In this document: positions 22,812 to 23,194 of the stretch, in pieces
How positions within the stretch are numbered: position 1 is the first letter of the stretch
How the letters are laid out: each line of letters starts with the position of its first letter
Assembly (NCBI GenBank): GCA_016927675.1
Contig: JAFGMF010000288.1
Span: forward strand, 1-23,194
Direction: 5' to 3'
From: Candidatus Cloacimonadota bacterium
GTDB lineage: Bacteria; Cloacimonadota; Cloacimonadia; Cloacimonadales; TCS61
DNA length: 23,194 nt
Made by a program: the position numbers and the translations under genes
Notes under the pieces: generated by a model
Databases searched by the model: none
The model's input: the letters and a program-made list of their open reading frames with translations, nothing else
Told to the model about the DNA's origin: nothing

Positions 22812-23194
22812 ATGTACGAACAGGAATTTCAGACAATATTCAATCACGCCAGGAACTTAGTAGACGACATCGAGATCATGCTGGTCTCAGGCAACTCCTT
22901 CTCGGTACGAATACATGAACAACAGATCGAAGCCTTTAACTATAACGATTCCAAAGGCATCGGCGTTCGAGTTATCAAAAACGGCAAGGTAGGTTATGCT
23001 TACACCGAAGAATTCACCGAGGAAGCTTTTCGCCTGATAGTTGAAGAAGCCGCTGAGAACAGTAAATTCAATGAAGAATCCGATCCGGTAATCATGGCGG
23101 ATTATCCTGATGTGGATAATAAACCAAACGTATATTCGAAAGAGCTTGACCTTGTTCCGGTGGAACAAAAGATCCAATATGCCAAAGATCTGGA
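22812..23194 (+). CDS. pmbA: TldE/PmbA, partner of TldD, C-terminus outside the window
   Basis: 127 codons plus two bases are visible; the frame is open to the right edge. It starts at ATG 22812 behind a strong AGGAGGAGA, 8 bp after the tldD stop. Visible features match the N-terminal domain of PmbA/TldE: an opening amphipathic helix (MYEQEFQTIFNHARNLV), a strand-rich SFSVRIHEQQIEAFNYN segment and GIGVRVIKNGKVGYAYT (~50-66), followed by a helix (FRLIVEEAAENSKF). TldE lacks the zinc motif and is thought to complete the heterodimer that encloses TldD's active site. Function follows from the pair; the rest of the gene must be checked outside the window. Confidence 0.92.
   Translation, partial: MYEQEFQTIFNHARNLVDDIEIMLVSGNSFSVRIHEQQIEAFNYNDSKGIGVRVIKNGKVGYAYTEEFTEEAFRLIVEEAAENSKFNEESDPVIMADYPDVDNKPNVYSKELDLVPVEQKIQYAKDL

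Noticed and set aside
21421..23194. TldD/TldE as part of a RiPP or microcin cluster
   Set aside because: No precursor peptide, modification enzyme or exporter is seen in the window; the neighbours are housekeeping genes, and tldD/tldE are widespread without such clusters.

Overview
The window looks like chromosomal DNA of a Gram-negative, moderately low-GC bacterium. Evidence for the Gram-negative call is an ADP-heptose/LPS-type adenylyltransferase, an LPP20-type envelope protein and a complete Bat (Bacteroides aerotolerance) operon. The Bat operon, a one-domain GlmU-type uridyltransferase and the flavour of several proteins suggest an uncultured lineage near the FCB group (for example Cloacimonadota-like). 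That placement is an inference from memory, not a phylogeny. I see no mobile elements, CRISPR arrays, tRNA or rRNA genes.

Left edge, + strand (1-2887): a COG3014-like TPR-type envelope protein cut by the window edge, an LPP20-family putative lipoprotein, then a YjbQ/UPF0047 gene. These converge on the main block.

Main block, - strand (21251 down to 2929): 22 genes in a row with no gap over about 39 bp and many 4-23 bp overlaps, which reads as one long transcription unit or a few coupled ones. In order of transcription: der, plsY, purF, a heptose-1-phosphate adenylyltransferase, an RseC-like membrane protein, folB, folK, a GlmU N-domain-only protein, a HIT hydrolase/phosphorylase, a stand-alone LytR_C membrane protein, rsfS, argS, and a YfcE-like phosphoesterase. 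The Bat operon follows: moxR, DUF58, a single-pass membrane protein, batA, batB, batC, batD, batE, and last an M23 endopeptidase with an intact zinc site. The first half mixes ribosome/translation (der, rsfS, argS), envelope precursors (plsY, glmU-type, heptose) and cofactor/nucleotide synthesis (folB/folK, purF). The second half is an envelope-located MoxR-AAA/VWA machine with TPR, SH3 and peptidoglycan-hydrolase partners.

Right edge, + strand (21421-23194): tldD followed after 8 bp by tldE/pmbA, cut by the window edge. They diverge from der across a 169-bp intergenic region that must carry promoters both ways and holds an 18-bp perfect inverted repeat.

The most unusual points are: an ArgS whose class I HIGH signature reads NVVS while KMSK is intact; a GlmU lacking its acetyltransferase half; a phosphoesterase without the usual GN[HC]D asparagine, translationally coupled to moxR; an M23 peptidase coupled to batE; a Gln/Asp-rich linker in BatC; and roughly four-fold excess of the tetranucleotide GATC in the stretches I counted by hand. 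I found no clear evidence of a wholly new system; the Bat operon and its attached phosphoesterase and endopeptidase are the best candidate for functional discovery.
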